DNA of 64,000 bases from Bacteroidota bacterium (GCA_004293915.1 RDZG01000064.1:20449-84448), one strand, 5' to 3'. Shown: positions 26,386-35,815, counted from the first letter of the stretch. Notes: generated by a model from the letters alone, not told the origin. Made by a program: numbers and translations.

Positions 26386-27714
26386 ATGTCGGAATCACAA
26401 AATATTGAGTACAAACAAAGCTGGAGAGACGAATATCTGAAATGGATTTGCGGTTTTGCAAATGCCAATGGTGGCTCAATTTTTATTGGTAAAGATGATA
26501 ACGGAAATACGGTGGGGTTGGCAGATGCCAAACGATTATTAGAGGAAATTCCTAATAAAATAAAAGATGTTTTAGGGATTTTAGCGGATGTAAATTTGAT
26601 TAACGATGCCCAAGGCGATTGTATTGAAATTGTAATCGATGGCTATCCTTACCCTGTCAATTACAAAGGACAATACCATTACAGAAGTGGTAGCACAAAA
26701 CAAGAACTGAAAGGAGCGGCTTTAGATAAGTTTTTGTTGCAAAAAAAGGGTAAACGCTGGGATGGAGTGCCTATTCCGAAGGTTTTAGCTATAAATTTAA
26801 AACAAGAAACATTCGACTTTTTTAGGAAAAGAGCTATGAAAAGTCAGCGTATTGAAGAAGATATTCTTACTGATTCTAACGAACTTTTACTTGAAAACTT
26901 ACAATTAAAAGAGGCTGATTTTCTAAAGAGAGCAGCCATTTTGTTGTTTCATTCCAATCCAGAAAGTTTTATTACAGGTGCGTTTATCAAAATTGGTTAT
27001 TTTGAAACTGATGATGACCTAAAGTTTCAAGATGAAATTCACGGCAATTTATTTGAGCAAATTGAGAAAACAATGGATTTGCTTTTTACTAAATATATTA
27101 AATCGATTATTTCTTATGAAGTAATAAATAGAATAGAAAAATATGAATATCCAAAAGATGCTATTCGTGAAACCTTACTAAATGCGATTGCCCACAAGGA
27201 TTATTCAGGTGGTGTTCCTATTCAAATAAGTGTTTATAGTGATAAAATTATGTTTTGGAATCAAGGACAACTACCCGAAAACTGGACAATTAACAATTTA
27301 TTAGAAAAACACGCTTCACGTCCTTTCAACCCCGATATTGCAAACGCATTATTCCGCAGCGGCTACATAGAATCTTGGGGAAGAGGAACTTTAAAAATCA
27401 TAAAAGAGTGCAAAGATGCTGGCATTCCTGATCCTGTTTTTAAATACGACTCCAGCGATATTTCTGTAGAATTTAAAAACGATTTTTATAATATTAATTA
27501 TTTGAATAAATTGGGATTAAATGTAAGGCAATTAGATGCCTTAATTTATTTTAAATTTAAAAAACAAATTATTACTTCAGACTACGTAAAAAAATACAAT
27601 ATCAATGATAGAACCGCCAGAAGAGATTTGATAGAATTAGTAGAAAAAGGCATTTTAATTAAACAAGGAGAAAACAAAACGTCAAAATATATTTATCCGC
27701 CAAATGTCCGATAG
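26386..27714 (+). CDS. AlbA_2/Schlafen-like ATP-binding protein with C-terminal winged helix
   Basis: A 442-residue protein of the COG2865 type. The N-terminal AlbA_2 domain begins SESQNIEYKQSW and contains ANANGGSIFIGKDDNG. A GHKL-like ATP-binding C-terminal region has REALLNAIAHKDYSGGVPIQ (the name of family: HATPase_c_4) and SGYIESWGRGTLKII. The last ~70 residues form a winged helix (NVRQLDALIYFK, YNINDRTARRDLIELVEKGI). Such proteins are usual near restriction and other conflict genes and may act as regulators. The 3' end of the gene overlaps the first pair of GTCCGAT boxes. Confidence 0.82.
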   Translation: MSESQNIEYKQSWRDEYLKWICGFANANGGSIFIGKDDNGNTVGLADAKRLLEEIPNKIKDVLGILADVNLINDAQGDCIEIVIDGYPYPVNYKGQYHYRSGSTKQELKGAALDKFLLQKKGKRWDGVPIPKVLAINLKQETFDFFRKRAMKSQRIEEDILTDSNELLLENLQLKEADFLKRAAILLFHSNPESFITGAFIKIGYFETDDDLKFQDEIHGNLFEQIEKTMDLLFTKYIKSIISYEVINRIEKYEYPKDAIRETLLNAIAHKDYSGGVPIQISVYSDKIMFWNQGQLPENWTINNLLEKHASRPFNPDIANALFRSGYIESWGRGTLKIIKECKDAGIPDPVFKYDSSDISVEFKNDFYNINYLNKLGLNVRQLDALIYFKFKKQIITSDYVKKYNINDRTARRDLIELVEKGILIKQGENKTSKYIYPPNVR

Positions 27715-27962
27715 AATGTCCGATAAATTTTTCTAAAAAACGCCTTAAAATCGCTTAAAAGCACTTTTTAGTAAATTTTTGTCCGATAAATGTCCGATAA
27801 TAATAATTTCATTAATTAATATTTTATTACTTTTATAAAATAAGTATTTATACATAATATTACTTTAGTGTCCGATAAATGTCCGATAAGATATTTTAAA
27901 AAACCATCTTAAAATCAATTATAAGTGCTTTTTGATTGATTTGTGTCCGATATAAGTCCGAT
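27706..27962 (+). repeat. Eight GTCCGAT boxes in four pairs
   Basis: GTCCGAT occurs at 27706, 27718, 27781, 27792, 27870, 27881, 27945 and 27956. Members of a pair are 11-12 bases apart, one helical turn; pairs start 75, 89 and 75 bases apart. Between pairs 1 and 2, and again between 3 and 4, is a related AT-rich imperfect hairpin (AAAAAACG...CACTTTTT and AAAAACC...GTGCTTTTT). The block is therefore two copies of a ~164-bp unit. It lies between the AlbA-type gene and the WYL gene, which end towards each other. Confidence 0.85.
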
Positions 27963-28028
27963 AGATAGGTAATAAAATATTTTTTTACTTATAATTTATA
28001 TTTTTTTAAATTTTAAGATAAAAAATCC

Positions 28029-29033
28029 TCAATAAACCTTCCCCATTTCCTCAATTTCATTTTTTATTTTTTCAATTAACGATGGCGGATGGATTACTTT
28101 TATACTGCTTCCGTGTGCCAAAATAAGTTTGATAAGTTCTTGGTTTATCATCACATTGAGCCTTATTTCTAGGGTTTGAGCATCTAATCTGTGGTTTTTT
28201 TGGGTGCTGTGCCATGTTTTTGTTTCCACATAATTTGCGGTATTTCCCTTAATTTGCAACACAATATTTTCGCAAACTGCATTTTCGGGTTTTGTAACGC
28301 CAATCATATCCTCAAAATAGTCGTTAAAATCAATTTCTGTGTTTTGGATATAGGAAATATCAGTAATATCAATGCTTTTTATACGATCAAAAGCAAGATT
28401 ATAATCATACTTTTTTGAAAACGGGTTATATCCAAATACAAACCAACGATTGTTGTATTGTTTCAAGAAATAAGGATGAAATTCTACTATAAATGGTTCG
28501 GGTTTTGTGTAAGGTTGATAGCGTATTTTCAATACTTTTTTGTTAAATATAGCAAAATATAGTTCTCTTAAATGCTCAAAACCCACCAAATCTGAATTTT
28601 GGTCAAAGCTCATAAAATTATCTTTTTCCGAGGAATCTATACTAGTAAGTTTAGGAATTAAATCAAACATCCAATCATTGAGTGGTACTCCTTTGATGCG
28701 TTTGAGCATATCGAGCATAGATTTTAACTGAATCACTTCTTCGGGTTTGAGAGGCGAATTTTGGATGCTAAAGCTTGTGTCTGCGTATCTATAAATGGTT
28801 TTTTTGCCATTTTTTAAGGTTTCGTCAAGCTCTATTTCCCAACCTTTATCACTTTTCATAAAGGCAATATCGCTTTGTATGGTTCGTTTTTTTACACCTG
28901 CCTCTACGCCAAACGCCTCTAATTTTCGGTTGCAGGTTTCGATTAAATCTTCTATTGTGTATTTTCGGTGCGTACTTCTGAAACATTCATCCAAAATTTT
29001 ATATCGAGTAGTAGCGTTTTTTATTTCCGACAT
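28029..29033 (-). CDS. WYL-domain transcriptional regulator
   Basis: A 334-residue regulator: N-terminal winged helix-turn-helix (ATTRYKILDECFRS, KRTIQSDIAFMKSD), a WYL domain (~140-240) with KVLKIRYQPY, EFHPYFLKQYNNRWFVFGYN and a C-terminal WCX-like extension. WYL proteins of this layout often repress or activate phage-defence loci and bind a ligand or nucleic acid. Here it closes the restriction/AlbA group. The adjacent GTCCGAT boxes downstream of it are possible targets, though they are not at its own promoter. Confidence 0.88.
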   Translation of the reverse strand: MSEIKNATTRYKILDECFRSTHRKYTIEDLIETCNRKLEAFGVEAGVKKRTIQSDIAFMKSDKGWEIELDETLKNGKKTIYRYADTSFSIQNSPLKPEEVIQLKSMLDMLKRIKGVPLNDWMFDLIPKLTSIDSSEKDNFMSFDQNSDLVGFEHLRELYFAIFNKKVLKIRYQPYTKPEPFIVEFHPYFLKQYNNRWFVFGYNPFSKKYDYNLAFDRIKSIDITDISYIQNTEIDFNDYFEDMIGVTKPENAVCENIVLQIKGNTANYVETKTWHSTQKNHRLDAQTLEIRLNVMINQELIKLILAHGSSIKVIHPPSLIEKIKNEIEEMGKVY

Positions 29034-29070
29034 TTGTAATTTTTATTCAAAATTATATCTAATAACTTTT

Positions 29071-29119
29071 CTATGCAAATCCCTTGCACACTTGCTTATT
29101 AATTTTGAATCAGAAAAAA
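29071..29119 (+). repeat. Promoter-like direct repeat, copy R3
   Basis: Third copy of the ~49-bp element, nearly identical to R2. The CAP-domain gene starts at 29132, 61 bases after the first base of the element, the same offset as the ATPase gene from R1 (63 bases). Confidence 0.7.
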
Positions 29120-29131
29120 ACATCAAACCCC

Positions 29132-29680
29132 ATGAAAACTATATTGATTAAATTTGGATTATTCATTTCCGTAAGCTTATTTTCACAAAATTTGAATGAT
29201 TTTAATACCCAACAAGACACCGTTAATAAAATATTTAACGAAATATTAACACTTAGAAAGAATTTAAAAAAAGCAAGTGTAAAATATGGATTAAATCTTA
29301 CAAAATATAACAGTTGTTGCTCAAAAGTTAAATTAGATATTAGACTTAATAAAGATTGCTATGATTATGCAAAATTTATGGCTAAATCAAATTATTTTGA
29401 ACATTCTAAATTAAATTGTAATGAATCTCTTGCAATTATGTATCAAAATCAACTTTTTTCTGTGGTTTATAATTTTATAAACGAAATTGCTAATAGCGAT
29501 ACAGATAGTGATGATGGTCATAGAAAACACATGATAGGGCATGAAGATTACCATAAAGACGATACTGTCTTTGGTATAGGGTTGTATAAAGATGGTTCTG
29601 TAACTTATTATTGTATTAGAAGTGCTAATAAGTATACAATAGTACCTAAAGATTATAATCAAAGTTTACTTAATAAATAA
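29132..29680 (+). CDS. Secreted CAP/SCP-like protein
   Basis: About 182 residues from ATG 29132; an ATG 16 codons earlier lies inside the R3 element and would bury the signal peptide (MKTILIKFGLFISVSLFSQ). The mature part has a CAP-domain pattern: CYDYAKFMAKSNYFEHSKLN, CNESLAI, and GHRKHMIGHEDY followed by FGIGLYKDGSVTYYCIR. CAP proteins are extracellular and often lack a known enzymatic role. It follows the R3 leader at the right edge of the island. Confidence 0.6.
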   Translation: MKTILIKFGLFISVSLFSQNLNDFNTQQDTVNKIFNEILTLRKNLKKASVKYGLNLTKYNSCCSKVKLDIRLNKDCYDYAKFMAKSNYFEHSKLNCNESLAIMYQNQLFSVVYNFINEIANSDTDSDDGHRKHMIGHEDYHKDDTVFGIGLYKDGSVTYYCIRSANKYTIVPKDYNQSLLNK

Positions 29681-29702
29681 TTGACCCAAATTGCGCATTA
29701 GG

Positions 29703-29983
29703 ATGTTTTTTATTACTCCCGAACTCAACGAAAAAGTCTTCATAATCGTTGAACAAAAGATTCCAACAGGAAATTAAAACTACATAGGTAAAGAAGGAAT
29801 GAATCTTTAGCTTGGTTAAATGATGGGTAAGATGCAATTAAAGCATGGATTGAAGAAGCAGGTTATGATGGAGATGGGCATCGTTTGCACATTATGAATA
29901 TAAATGAATGTCATAAATCTGATGCTGAAAACAATATGTGGTTATTGTTTTCAGAACTAAGTAAGTTAATTTTATTCACATAA
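29703..29983 (+). pseudogene. Degenerate coding remnant
   Basis: Protein-like segments occur with stops and frame changes: MFFITPELNEKVFIIVEQ from 29703, then a frame reading LAWLNDG, a stop, DAIKAWIEEAGYDGDG and HRLHIMNINECHKSDAENN to a TAA at 29983. No intact gene is possible. The GHRLHIM string weakly recalls the GHRKHMI of the adjacent CAP-like protein. The rest of 29681-30033 is empty. Confidence 0.35.
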
Positions 29984-30033
29984 CATTTACATTTTTAGCC
30001 ACCAATTCACGAATAATCTAAAAAATACCACAC

Positions 30034-30774
30034 TCACATCAACAACTCAATACCGATTGCTAAAATACCTGCTAAGGCAATTACAATCAGTTTTGAGCCT
30101 TTAAAGGTATGGTTTTGGGGTTCGGATTCAAAAAATATGGTGGTTGAAATATGCAGAAAATTGCCTGCCACAAAGGCAAAAAGGTAAGTAAAAATTTCTA
30201 CATTAGTGTTTAAGTTTTCGGACATATAATCGCTCAAAACCACTCCAAAAGGCGAAGCCAGGGCATATAAAAACAACAATCCCAAGACCCATTTTTTCTT
30301 TCCTAAATCGACTAACAATACGGCTGTGAGGGCAAATGCTTCGGGTATTTTGTGCAACATTAATCCAAAAAGCAAATGCCTAACTTCGCCATCGTGGTTG
30401 TGGGCATGTGGATGCACCAAAAGCGAACCTTCGAGCAAGGAATGTACAAAAAGCGAAACATAAAGCATGATTGTGCCTCTGCCCGAGTGTGCATGTGCGT
30501 GATGATGAATGTGTCCGTGTTCGATTCCTTCTGAAAAATAGTCGATTAAAATCTGAAAATAAAAACCTGCCAAAACAAATATTCCAGTGTAAAGTGTGGC
30601 GTTTGAATGACTAAATAATTCGGGCAAAATATGAATTACGGTAATCGAAAAAAGATATGCTCCGCTAAATGAAAGCAGAATTTTGTAGTTTTTTTGTGTA
30701 ACACTTGGTGTAAAAACAGTTACTAAAACTGCACCAAAGGTTAGAAAAAATAATATAAGGCTATTGAAAAGCAA
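30034..30774 (-). CDS. ZIP family divalent metal transporter
   Basis: A 246-residue inner-membrane protein with about eight hydrophobic segments. The two metal-binding helices carry H111-SLLEG and H141-KIPEAF. A His-rich loop (GHIHHHAHAHSG, ~87-98) and a second one (HPHAHNHDGE) lie at the cytoplasmic or luminal side. ZIP proteins usually import Zn2+ or Fe2+/Mn2+. It is 15 bases downstream of divIVA on the same strand. Confidence 0.9.
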   Translation of the reverse strand: MLFNSLILFFLTFGAVLVTVFTPSVTQKNYKILLSFSGAYLFSITVIHILPELFSHSNATLYTGIFVLAGFYFQILIDYFSEGIEHGHIHHHAHAHSGRGTIMLYVSLFVHSLLEGSLLVHPHAHNHDGEVRHLLFGLMLHKIPEAFALTAVLLVDLGKKKWVLGLLFLYALASPFGVVLSDYMSENLNTNVEIFTYLFAFVAGNFLHISTTIFFESEPQNHTFKGSKLIVIALAGILAIGIELLM

Positions 30775-30789
30775 AAGTGTGTCTATTAA

Positions 30790-31425
30790 TTAAAGTGTAT
30801 CAAAAAACGAAACTTGTGCTTTTTCTCCCGATTCGGTTTTGGGCAAAGGCAAGGCATTTTCTTCTGCATTTTTTGTTTGTTTATGTTCTTGATTTTCGGT
30901 TTGTTTTTTGTTTTTTATGTTCATTTTATTTACTCGTTCCATGGTGTCGTTTGCTAGGTTTTTGAGTTCCATTAGCAAATTATCTTTTAGGTTTTCGATT
31001 TCTTTAAATTCTCGTGAGGCAATGCGTACATGGTCTTTGGCTTCTTCTTCCATGTTTTTTGAGCGTGCTTCTGCTTCTTCCAAAATGGTTTTTGCATGAT
31101 ATTTGGCATCGTTCAAAACGGCATCGGCATTTATTTGAGCTTCTTTTAGTATCAATTCTGCTGATTTGTTTGCTTGTTCAACCATAGTTGAGCCTGTGGT
31201 TTCGGCTGTTTTGAGGGTTTTATAAAGCGAGTTTTCTACTTCACGCATTTTAAGCAAATCTTTTTCTTGGGCTTCGGTTTTTGATTTTAGCTCACGCATA
31301 TCGTCCAAAACTTTTTCCCACTCTACCGAAAGAGTAAGCAAATAAGCATCAACTTCTTCTTTTTCGTATCCACGAAAGCCTTTTTCGAAAGTCTTTTGTC
31401 TGATTTCAAGTGGTGTAACACGCAT
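30790..31425 (-). CDS. DivIVA-domain coiled-coil protein
   Basis: A 211-residue protein. The N-terminus MRVTPLEIRQKTFEKGFRGY plus EVDAYL matches the DivIVA membrane-binding motif (Phe/Arg-rich loop), followed by a long coiled coil (~25-165) and a short charged tail ending in a possible binding peptide (VSFFDTL). DivIVA proteins recognise curved membrane and place growth or division proteins at poles or septa in Gram-positives; the Bacteroidota role is less clear. A -7 box TATTTTTG is at 31450-31443. Confidence 0.88.
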   Translation of the reverse strand: MRVTPLEIRQKTFEKGFRGYEKEEVDAYLLTLSVEWEKVLDDMRELKSKTEAQEKDLLKMREVENSLYKTLKTAETTGSTMVEQANKSAELILKEAQINADAVLNDAKYHAKTILEEAEARSKNMEEEAKDHVRIASREFKEIENLKDNLLMELKNLANDTMERVNKMNIKNKKQTENQEHKQTKNAEENALPLPKTESGEKAQVSFFDTL

Positions 31426-31592
31426 AACACAAGTATTTTATGCAAAAATAAGAAAAAATTTGCTATATTTTTGAAAAAATATCTTTGAAATGGTATTGAA
31501 ATTAACCCATAATATATTTTAAGATAGATTTTTAATCTAAACAATATTTCCTCAAAAACATTTACTTTGTACCAAAATCTATAAAGCAAACA

Positions 31593-32618
31593 GTGGTATA
31601 CGATTCTAAATATATGTTTCGGGCTTTTGAACTTGCCCGATTGGGTTTGGGAAATGTAAGTCCAAACCCGATGGTAGGTTGTGTGATTGTGTGTGATAAT
31701 AGAATTATTGGCGAGGGTTTTCATCAACAATTTGGGCAGGCACATGCCGAAGTAAATGCCATAAATAGTGTTAGCGATATGAGTTTATTGCCAAAATCGA
31801 CACTTTATGTAACCCTCGAACCTTGTTGCCATTTTGGAAAAACTCCGCCATGTACCGATTTGATTATAAAACACAAGATTCAAAATGTAATAGTGTGCAA
31901 CCCCGACCCAAATCCATTGGTGGCAGGCAAAGGAATATCAAAACTCGAAGCAGCAGGCATTCGGGTAATTTCTAATGTATTGGCAGCAGAGGGAAACGAA
32001 CTTAACAAACGATTTTTTACATTTCATACCAAACACCGACCGTATATTTTACTAAAATGGGCACAGACACAAGATAAATTTGTGGCAAAACAAAACTTCG
32101 ATTCCAAATGGATTAGCAACCCATATGCTCGCCAACAGGTGCATCAAATGCGTGCAAACGAAGATGCTATTTTGGTTGGATTCAATACTGCATTTTACGA
32201 CAATCCGAGTTTGACAGTGAGAGATGCAGCCGGAAAAAATCCTATTCGGGTGTTGTTAGACCCCAATTTAGAAATTCCAGAAACACATTTTATATACAAT
32301 ACCGAAGCCAAAACATTGGTTTTGAATCAAATCAAATCGGCAGAAAATCAACATATACATTTTATAAACTGCGGACAATCAGCCGAAAACATTATCGAAG
32401 TTTTATATCAACAAAACATACAATCGGTGATTATCGAAGGTGGTTCGGCAACGTTGCAAAAGTTTATAAATGCTAATTTATGGGACGAAGCCCATGTTTT
32501 TGAATCCAAAACCCTTTTCAGACAAGGCATAAAAGCTCCAATAACAACTCAAAAAATGCTTTTAGAAACTAATTTGATGGGAGACAAATGGATGAAATAT
32601 AAAAATGATTTACTATGA
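31593..32618 (+). CDS. ribD: Riboflavin biosynthesis deaminase/reductase
   Basis: Bifunctional enzyme of riboflavin synthesis: deaminase (residues ~1-145) with zinc ligands H51-AE and PCCH...C87 (PCCHFGKTPPC), then the reductase (~150-341) with KWAQTQDKFVA and GFNTAFYDNPSLTVR, IIEGGSATLQ. The start is probably GTG 31593 (VVYDSKYMFRAFELA); ATG 31614 would remove a conserved helix start. No other rib gene is adjacent, so the pathway is dispersed. Confidence 0.95.
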   Translation: MVYDSKYMFRAFELARLGLGNVSPNPMVGCVIVCDNRIIGEGFHQQFGQAHAEVNAINSVSDMSLLPKSTLYVTLEPCCHFGKTPPCTDLIIKHKIQNVIVCNPDPNPLVAGKGISKLEAAGIRVISNVLAAEGNELNKRFFTFHTKHRPYILLKWAQTQDKFVAKQNFDSKWISNPYARQQVHQMRANEDAILVGFNTAFYDNPSLTVRDAAGKNPIRVLLDPNLEIPETHFIYNTEAKTLVLNQIKSAENQHIHFINCGQSAENIIEVLYQQNIQSVIIEGGSATLQKFINANLWDEAHVFESKTLFRQGIKAPITTQKMLLETNLMGDKWMKYKNDLL

Positions 32619-32674
32619 ATTATGCTAGTAAAGAAATGTTAGTTAATATTAATCAATATTTATAAATTTGTGTT

Positions 32675-33496
32675 ATGAAATTTGTAGACATAAAAAACGA
32701 TATTGCATTCCGCAAAATATTCGGAAACGAAAACAAGACCGAAGCATTGATTTCGTTTTTAAATGCTGTTTTATGTTTGCAAGAAAATAAAACTATTACG
32801 GATGTAATTATTTTGACACCTTATCAATTGCCCGAACTTCGTGGCGGAAAAGTTACCATAGTTGATGTAAAAGCAAAAGACAAATCAGGTAAAACGTATA
32901 TTGTAGAAATGCAAATAGCCGAAGTCGATGGATTTCATAAACGAGTGCTTTATTATGCATCTAAAAGTTATTCTTCACAAATTAATAGAGGCGATGATTA
33001 CAAAAACCTAATGCCCACTTTTTTTATTGGTATTTTAGACTTTGTGGCAACCGAAAGCAAAAATTATATCAACAGACACATTGTAAAAAATGCTGAAACC
33101 GATGAACACTTTATAAAAGACATAGAATTTAACTTTATAGAACTTCCAAAATTTAATAAAAATGTACACGAATTAAATTCTATTATCGACCAATGGGTTT
33201 ATTTTATCAAAAATGCAGAAAACATAGAAGTTATTCCTGAAAATATTCAAGACAAAGGACTTATTTTAGCCTACCAAGAAGCTGATAAACACAATTGGAC
33301 TATCGAAGAGTTAGATGCTTACGACAAAATTTTTATCCGTGAGCAAGACGATAGAGGTCGGATGGAAATTGCATTACGAAAAAACAACGAAGCCATTGCA
33401 AAAAAATTAATCAACAACAATTTTACAAACGAACAAATTGCTGATTACACAGAATTGAGCCTAGATGAGGTAATAATGTTAAGAAATGAAACATAA
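32675..33496 (+). CDS. Rpn-like PD-(D/E)xK nuclease/transposase-family protein
   Basis: A 273-residue protein of the Rpn/PDDEXK transposase-like family: MKFVDIKNDIAFRKIFGNEN at the start, VDVKAKDK with Asp64, and IVEMQ with Glu78 and Gln80 as the D...ExQ active site, then RVLYYASKSYSSQ. Relatives act as DNA endonucleases promoting RecA-independent recombination, and often exist in many copies per genome. It sits between ribD and the PCD gene, probably as an accessory insertion. The C-terminus has a short helical repeat (AIAKKLINNNFTNEQIADYT). Confidence 0.85.
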   Translation: MKFVDIKNDIAFRKIFGNENKTEALISFLNAVLCLQENKTITDVIILTPYQLPELRGGKVTIVDVKAKDKSGKTYIVEMQIAEVDGFHKRVLYYASKSYSSQINRGDDYKNLMPTFFIGILDFVATESKNYINRHIVKNAETDEHFIKDIEFNFIELPKFNKNVHELNSIIDQWVYFIKNAENIEVIPENIQDKGLILAYQEADKHNWTIEELDAYDKIFIREQDDRGRMEIALRKNNEAIAKKLINNNFTNEQIADYTELSLDEVIMLRNET

Positions 33497-33508
33497 TAAA
33501 TACTAAAT

Positions 33509-33751
33509 ATGGCTGCTCAAAACTGGATAGAAAACAACAACAAACTCCAAACAAATCTAAAATTTAAAACCACAATCGAAGCCTTAGATTTTATCAAAAA
33601 AGTTTCGCTTTTGGCAGATTCTGAAAATCATCATCCACGCATTGTGTTTCAATATCGAACCGTTTTGCTCGAGTTGCAAACCCACGATGCCGGAAATATT
33701 ATTACCAAAAAAGACTACGACTTGGCAAAAAAGATTGATATGTTGTTGTAA
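33509..33751 (+). CDS. 4a-hydroxytetrahydrobiopterin dehydratase (PCD/DCoH)
   Basis: An 80-residue enzyme that dehydrates the carbinolamine formed by aromatic amino acid hydroxylases, regenerating pterin. The active-site signature HHP (41-43) and THDAG (58-62) are present, with the usual FIKKVSLLADSEN helix. A pterin-dependent hydroxylase elsewhere in the genome is implied. It begins 12 bases after the Rpn-like gene. Confidence 0.9.
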   Translation: MAAQNWIENNNKLQTNLKFKTTIEALDFIKKVSLLADSENHHPRIVFQYRTVLLELQTHDAGNIITKKDYDLAKKIDMLL

Positions 33752-33846
33752 ATCAGTAATAAAAAAAACACAAAAGAAAAAAACCAAGTATATTGGCTTA
33801 CTTTCAGGTATTTAAGTTGTATATATGCATACAAAATTCCTTTTTA

Positions 33847-35499
33847 TTGAAAAACATTACTAAGCTAATTTTCTGCTGTTTTTTAACTGTATTTACCTGC
33901 CAAGCTGCGTTTGAGTTTGATTCAAAAACCGCTAATTATGATTTATCTGGGCATATTGGACTTTTTACAGATCAATCTCAAAAACTTTCAATTGATGATA
34001 TAAAACTCAAAAACTTTCAACTAAATAGTAAAAGTAATTTTAATTTAGGCTATTCAAATGCAAATTTTTGGTTCAAAACCGAACTCCGCAATACAGATAT
34101 TTTAAATGAAACTTTTGCCATAAGCATCGAAATTCCGTTGCTTTCTCGTTTGCACTTTTATCTCTATGATCAAAATGGAAATCTAATAAAAAAACTAATA
34201 ACAGGCTCCGAAACAGCTTATAAAACCAGAGAAGAAGGCATGAGGCATTTTATGTTTTCTTTTTCGCCAATTCCAAACCAAAAATATACACTTTATACTC
34301 TTGCACACAACGATTTTGGCACCACAAATGTGCCATTCAAATTAGATAAAAAAGCTAATATTTTACAGTTTTATCAAAAAGAAACTTTTTTTTTAGAGCT
34401 TTTTCAGGGTTTGCTTATCGTTTGTTTTGTTATAACATTAGCTTTATTCTTAAACTTTAAAGACAAAGTTTATTTGTTTTATGCGATATATATTTTTGCA
34501 GTTTTTTGTTCTCGCATCACCATTTTTGGATTTATGTTTCAATATCTCCATCCCGAAAATCCAGAATTTATACCTATCACAAAAATTGTTTTTATTTTAG
34601 TAATGGCAACTTCGTTTATCAATTTTGTGCCTCTTGTACTCTCTTCTCAAATTAAATATTTTATACGAACGCAAAAGTTTTTTTATATTCAATCAGCTAT
34701 TTATTTGAGCCTTTTGGTTTACACCATTTCGCCTTTTAGAAGTCTTTTTTCTACCGATTTCAATCGATATTTAATAAACTTTATGAATTTCAATTTCTTG
34801 CTTTCAATTATTTTAATTCTAACAATGGTTTACAAAAGTTTGAAACATAACTATAAACCAGCAAAATATTTTGCATTAGCCATTTCTCCTTTAATGTTTA
34901 TAATGATTTATTTGATGTTAAATAATTATTCTGTAATCAATTTAACTGGAATAATTTATAGCTATCCGTTCGAAATTGGTTTTTCGCTCGAAATCTCTTT
35001 GCTTTTTGGTGCTTTAATAAATCGTTATAAAATAATAATGAACGAGCAAAAACTCGATTATGAAACCAAAATAAAAACATTTGAAATGCAGTTTCAAAAA
35101 AATCAAGAACCTATCGAAAAGTACCAACATTCAAAATACTCGAATGTTGAAATTATTGAAAACCATAAATTATTACAAAATTATATGCAACAACACAAAC
35201 CTTATTTGAACCCAGAAATCAATTTAACAAATCTGGCAGAGCAACTCAATATTCATCATAATTTGCTTTCGCAGGTTATCAATCAACTGGAAAACAAAAA
35301 CTTTTTTGATTATATAAATTCGTACCGAATAGCCGAAGCCAAAGCCATGTTGCGTTCCGATAAATTTAATACTCTTTCTGCCGAAGGCATTGGCTACGAA
35401 TGTGGATTTAATACAAAAGCTACTTTTTATGCCACATTCAAAAAAATTACTGGATTTTCGCCAGCCGAATACAAAAAAGCCGAAATGCTCGAAATTTAG
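33847..35499 (+). CDS. 7TM-DISM sensor fused to an AraC-type HTH domain
   Basis: About 551 residues from TTG 33847, which opens a clean signal peptide (KNITKLIFCCFLTVFTCQA); an earlier TTG at 33793 adds 18 residues. Domains: extracytoplasmic 7TMR-DISMED2-type beta domain (~25-175; NFWFKTELRN, ISIEIPLLSRLHFYLYDQNG), seven membrane helices (~190-405), a coiled linker, then an AraC HTH (LTNLAEQLNIHHNLLSQVIN and GYECGFNTKATFYATFKKIT). This is a one-protein pathway from an outside signal, probably a carbohydrate, to DNA while remaining in the membrane. No kinase is involved. Confidence 0.85.
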   Translation: MKNITKLIFCCFLTVFTCQAAFEFDSKTANYDLSGHIGLFTDQSQKLSIDDIKLKNFQLNSKSNFNLGYSNANFWFKTELRNTDILNETFAISIEIPLLSRLHFYLYDQNGNLIKKLITGSETAYKTREEGMRHFMFSFSPIPNQKYTLYTLAHNDFGTTNVPFKLDKKANILQFYQKETFFLELFQGLLIVCFVITLALFLNFKDKVYLFYAIYIFAVFCSRITIFGFMFQYLHPENPEFIPITKIVFILVMATSFINFVPLVLSSQIKYFIRTQKFFYIQSAIYLSLLVYTISPFRSLFSTDFNRYLINFMNFNFLLSIILILTMVYKSLKHNYKPAKYFALAISPLMFIMIYLMLNNYSVINLTGIIYSYPFEIGFSLEISLLFGALINRYKIIMNEQKLDYETKIKTFEMQFQKNQEPIEKYQHSKYSNVEIIENHKLLQNYMQQHKPYLNPEINLTNLAEQLNIHHNLLSQVINQLENKNFFDYINSYRIAEAKAMLRSDKFNTLSAEGIGYECGFNTKATFYATFKKITGFSPAEYKKAEMLEI

Positions 35500-35761
35500 C
35501 CAAATTCAAGGTATTTATTAAGTCCAAGATTATAAACTTGGACATTTACTACTTATTTTAAGTGTAAAATTGTGTATTGTTTTACAAAAATCAAACACAA
35601 TGCTTATGCTATATACTTATACATATTTCAACTCAAACACAATATCTAATAGAATGTATATTAGAAAAAAAGAAGATGGAAGAGAAATGAAAAAAGCTAG
35701 GAAAAATAAGATCAAAAATAAATATTTAGAATTTTCTTTTGAAGATATGGATTAGTAAACA

Positions 35762-35801
35762 AAAGCGAGGTTCTAACTTTAGTAAATTAAAACCTCGCTT
35801 T
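35762..35801. terminator. Bidirectional-type terminator
   Basis: Perfect 11-bp arms (35762-35772, 35791-35801; AAAGCGAGGTT/AACCTCGCTTT) with an 18-base loop, directly after the etfA stop on the minus strand. On the minus strand the stem is followed by a short T-rich stretch. It may also stop transcription from the AraC-type gene. Confidence 0.65.
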
Positions 35802-35815
35802 GTAAATGAACAATT

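Noticed and set aside
27706..27962. CRISPR array
   Set aside because: The repeated unit is only seven bases, pairs are 11 bases apart, spacers are similar to each other, and there are no cas genes.
35570..35755. 61-codon frame with a Lys-rich tail
   Set aside because: It has no recognisable domain or start signal, and the composition fits AT-rich intergenic DNA; a short real peptide cannot be excluded.
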